A stretch of DNA of 64,000 bases, taken from contig NZ_VSSS01000027.1 in assembly GCF_008123425.1 (NCBI RefSeq), positions 34,990 to 98,989 of the forward strand. Reading direction: 5' to 3'. The DNA is from Bradyrhizobium rifense. GTDB taxonomy: Bacteria; Pseudomonadota; Alphaproteobacteria; Rhizobiales; Xanthobacteraceae. Shown here one piece after another: positions 61,594-64,000 of this stretch; the first letter of the stretch is position 1; every line of letters starts with the position of its first letter. The notes beneath the pieces were generated by a model, which searched no databases, was not told the origin of the DNA, and was given only the letters and a program-made list of their open reading frames with translations. A program made the translations under genes and the position numbers.

Positions 61594-63828
61594 CTATCGC
61601 CGCAGCACCGCGATCGTCCGGTTCGCAAATGTCAGCCGCTCCGCCATCACCGACACGAAATACGTCAGCAGCTTGTGGCTGAGCGCGGGGTCTTCTTCCC
61701 GGATCGCGTCGAACTGGTGCGTGTTCAGCACGTAGAGCACGCTGTCGACCTCGGCCTGGATGGTGGCGCTGCGCGGGGTCTGTGACACCAGGCCCATCTC
61801 GCCGATCGTGGTGTAGCGGCCCAGGCTGCGCACGCGCGTGGTGCGGTCGTCCTCGGCGGGGACCATGATGCCGACGCGGCCGTCGAGGATGAAGTGCATG
61901 GAATCGGCGGGATCGCCGGCCTGCACGATGACCTCGCCGGCTTCGACCTCGATGCGCTGGCAGCGGCGGATCAGCTCGTCGGCGTCGTCCTCGCTGTCGA
62001 GAATGCCGGTGAACCAGTCGCGCAGGCTGGCCTCTTCCTGCGCCAGGCCCTGGTGCTGCGAGATCAGTTCGTTCTCGCACCATTCCAGCGCACGATCGAG
62101 CTCGGGGATGATGGTGACGCTGCCGCCAACGAAATCGCTGGAGCGCAGCACCTTCTCGGCCGCGACCGACAGATGCACCAGGATCAGCTCGACGCCGAGA
62201 TCGGCTGCGCTGCGCTTGATCTGGGCGAAACTGTAGGCTGCCGACGAATCCACACCGGTGACGAGCTTGAAGTCGAACAGCAGATAGCGGCACTCCGGGC
62301 GCTCATGGAGCAATTGCTTGACGTGCTGGTAGAGCCGGTTGGCGGAGCCGAAGAACAGATAGCTCTGCAGATTGAGGCCCTGGATCTTGCCGCCATGGGC
62401 CAGCAGCACCTCCTGGTCGTCGCGCGAGCGGTCGAGCGAGGAGCGGTATTCGGAGCCGTCAAAACTGTACTTGATCGATTCCACCCGCGCCGCGCTGAAG
62501 GCAAAGGTCGCGCAGCCGATGATGACCCCGATCAGGATGCCCGGCACGAAGCCCCAGGCCACGATGATGACGATGATGGCCACCAGCGACAGATATTCGA
62601 GCTTCGAAAGCCGCTTGCGCGACTCGATGATCCATTTGTGCAGCTGGTCGGCGCCGAGATAGAGCAGCAGGCCGCCAAGCACGAATTTCGGAATGAAGCC
62701 GAGCAGCTCGGGCGCGATGGCGAGCATCAGCAGCGACAGCACCGAGGCGGTGAGGCCGGACAGCCGTCCGCGGCCGCCGCTGGAGAAATTCAGGATCGAG
62801 CGGCTGATCGAGCTGCAGCCGGTGTAGCCGCCGAGCACGCCGGAGAGGATGTTGGCCGCGCCCGTGACGTTCAACTCGCGCTCCAGATTGGCCTCGCGGT
62901 GCACGGCGACCTCGATGCCGGTGGTGTTGAACAGCGTGCTCGACGCGGTGACGAAGATGACGGCGACGAGATTGCCGAGCAGGTCGGGCACGGCAAACCA
63001 GGGATATTGGGCGAGTTCGCCGGTGTGCCAGGGCAGCATGAACGCCGCCTGCGGCGGCGGCTGAAACGTCCAGCCCATACTGCGTGCCCCGTCGAGCGAG
63101 ACACCCGAGATCCAGAACGCCAGATGTGCCGTGACCACGCCGCCGACCAGGATGATCGGCAGACCGAACGGATTCCGTGAGCGGTGCCAGGTCAGGTACA
63201 GCACCAGCGCCATGGCGCAGGCGGCGCCGAGCTCCAGCAGCGTGGTGCCGTTGGCGAAGCGCGGCAGTGTCGAGAGCTGCACCGGGTAATTGGTGATGAC
63301 CCTGACCGCACCGAGGGCGATGAGAAGTCCGGTGGCACCGAGGAAGCCGCCGACCACGGGATAGGGCACGTAGCGGATGGCGCGGCCCAGCCGCGTCAGG
63401 CCCAGCCCGCACAGCACGACGCCAGTGAGCACGGTCGACAGGCCGAGCGTGATCAGGACCGGCGAGAGCAGCGGGGCCGAGAGATTGGCCGTTTCGATGT
63501 GCTCGACCAGCGAGGCCGCCAGAATTCCTGTGACGGCCGCGGTCGAGCTGTCGGGGGCGGCGATCGTAAAGGGAAGCGAGCTGCCGAGGCCAATCACGGC
63601 GGCAAGCACCGCCGAGCTGATGAAGGTCGCTGCGATGCCGTAGGACAGATAGGGCGAGAGCGGGCCGGCGAAGATCAGCAGCGAATAGGACAGCCCGAAC
63701 GTGACGGTGAGGATGCTCGCAGCACCTCCGCCCAGCATATCATTCAGCGCACGCTTGACGGACGGGTTGATCCCAGCGACCGGATCAAAGCCAATTGCCG
63801 GATCTGTCACGTCCTGAAACTCGCTCAT
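61594..63828 (-). CDS. SulP-family anion transporter with STAS and cyclic-nucleotide-binding domains
   Basis: Inner-membrane transporter of inorganic or organic anions, 744 residues. The N-terminal about 420 residues carry 12 or so membrane segments (family region GLSYSLLIFAGPLSPYLSYGI, SISRSILNFSSGGRGRLSGL). A STAS domain follows (about 455-570; LFDFKLVTGVDSSAAYSFAQIKRSAADLGV). A cNMP-binding domain is at about 610-735 (RIEVEAGEVIVQAGDPADSMHFILDGRVGIM, GRYTTIGEMGLVSQTPRSATIQAEVDS). The fusion suggests transport gated or targeted by a cyclic nucleotide. Substrate unknown. It is convergent with the SnoaL gene, 9 bases away. Confidence 0.92.
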   Translation of the reverse strand: MSEFQDVTDPAIGFDPVAGINPSVKRALNDMLGGGAASILTVTFGLSYSLLIFAGPLSPYLSYGIAATFISSAVLAAVIGLGSSLPFTIAAPDSSTAAVTGILAASLVEHIETANLSAPLLSPVLITLGLSTVLTGVVLCGLGLTRLGRAIRYVPYPVVGGFLGATGLLIALGAVRVITNYPVQLSTLPRFANGTTLLELGAACAMALVLYLTWHRSRNPFGLPIILVGGVVTAHLAFWISGVSLDGARSMGWTFQPPPQAAFMLPWHTGELAQYPWFAVPDLLGNLVAVIFVTASSTLFNTTGIEVAVHREANLERELNVTGAANILSGVLGGYTGCSSISRSILNFSSGGRGRLSGLTASVLSLLMLAIAPELLGFIPKFVLGGLLLYLGADQLHKWIIESRKRLSKLEYLSLVAIIVIIVAWGFVPGILIGVIIGCATFAFSAARVESIKYSFDGSEYRSSLDRSRDDQEVLLAHGGKIQGLNLQSYLFFGSANRLYQHVKQLLHERPECRYLLFDFKLVTGVDSSAAYSFAQIKRSAADLGVELILVHLSVAAEKVLRSSDFVGGSVTIIPELDRALEWCENELISQHQGLAQEEASLRDWFTGILDSEDDADELIRRCQRIEVEAGEVIVQAGDPADSMHFILDGRVGIMVPAEDDRTTRVRSLGRYTTIGEMGLVSQTPRSATIQAEVDSVLYVLNTHQFDAIREEDPALSHKLLTYFVSVMAERLTFANRTIAVLRR

Positions 63829-64000
63829 GAAATGTCCTGTCCGGAGAGGTAGACGACTACGAGCCTAGCGCAACAGGATTCTTGCAAATATGAAGTATCC
63901 GACAGTTCCGCGGCAATCCGCGTGTGAACGGTCAATCATATGGTGGACGGAAAACCGAAATGGTAGCCTCACACTCAGTGTCGTCCCGGCGAACGCCCTA
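63829..64000. other. Right-edge intergenic sequence with start of a repeat
   Basis: 172 bases upstream of the SulP gene. The last 23 or so bases (CAGTGTCGTCCCGGCGAACG) look like the left end of a further dispersed palindromic repeat cut by the window. No ORF is supported. Confidence 0.4.

Overview
The window is an ordinary, gene-dense, high-GC chromosomal segment of an alphaproteobacterium, almost certainly Bradyrhizobium or a very close relative. The main reasons are the Irr protein with a GCPWHD heme motif beside fabA-fabB-fabI, a divergent oxyR/katG pair, a separate fur, and intergenic palindromic repeats of the kinds common in Bradyrhizobium. No tRNA, rRNA, CRISPR array, insertion sequence or prophage is visible. 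The content is mostly core metabolism, with short accessory stretches between conserved blocks.

Layout. 1-5.6 kb: start of a probable sensor kinase (cut by the left edge), then dut-coaBC-ubiB-ubiE on the minus strand and divergent mutM. The CoaBC protein carries an N-terminal FitA-like ribbon-helix-helix domain, and a palindrome-rich leader precedes its gene. 5.8-16.2 kb: mixed genes, including a ParA-type ATPase, a gamma-glutamyltransferase-like enzyme, an HWE histidine kinase, a degenerate trypsin-like secreted protein, MoeB, a divergent LysR/aldo-keto reductase pair, a hydroxyacid dehydrogenase and an SH3-domain secreted protein. 16.2-26 kb: the iron and oxidative-stress block, with irr divergent from fabA-fabB-fabI, a GST, two tandem secreted paralogues, a GNAT protein and oxyR divergent from katG. 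26-36.6 kb: the translation and RNA operon rimP-nusA-ylxR-infB-rbfA-truB-rpsO-pnp on the minus strand, with a candidate short leader RNA and a CtrA-like box in front of rimP and a long hairpin in front of pnp.

36.7-53 kb: a DUF2336 protein, then trmB, an M20 peptidase, an XRE regulator, lnt-corC-ybeY-phoH-miaB, a HAD hydrolase, fur, rimI-tsaB, a NifU-domain protein, a universal stress protein, trpS and murJ. 53-64 kb: a PfkB kinase, a fatty acyl-CoA ligase, a serine beta-lactamase-like hydrolase, a small unknown protein, a succinate-semialdehyde dehydrogenase, an AraC regulator divergent from an NAD-binding protein plus a SnoaL-like protein, and a SulP transporter with STAS and cyclic-nucleotide-binding domains.

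The most integrated theme is iron and peroxide control. Irr and Fur are both encoded here. The irr promoter contains TGCATC-type repeats like those described as the Fur site of the B. japonicum irr promoter, and the same 13-base core of an iron-control-element-like sequence occurs both between irr and fabA and just upstream of katG. The most unusual single item is the FitA-like DNA-binding domain fused to CoaBC, with candidate operators in its own leader.
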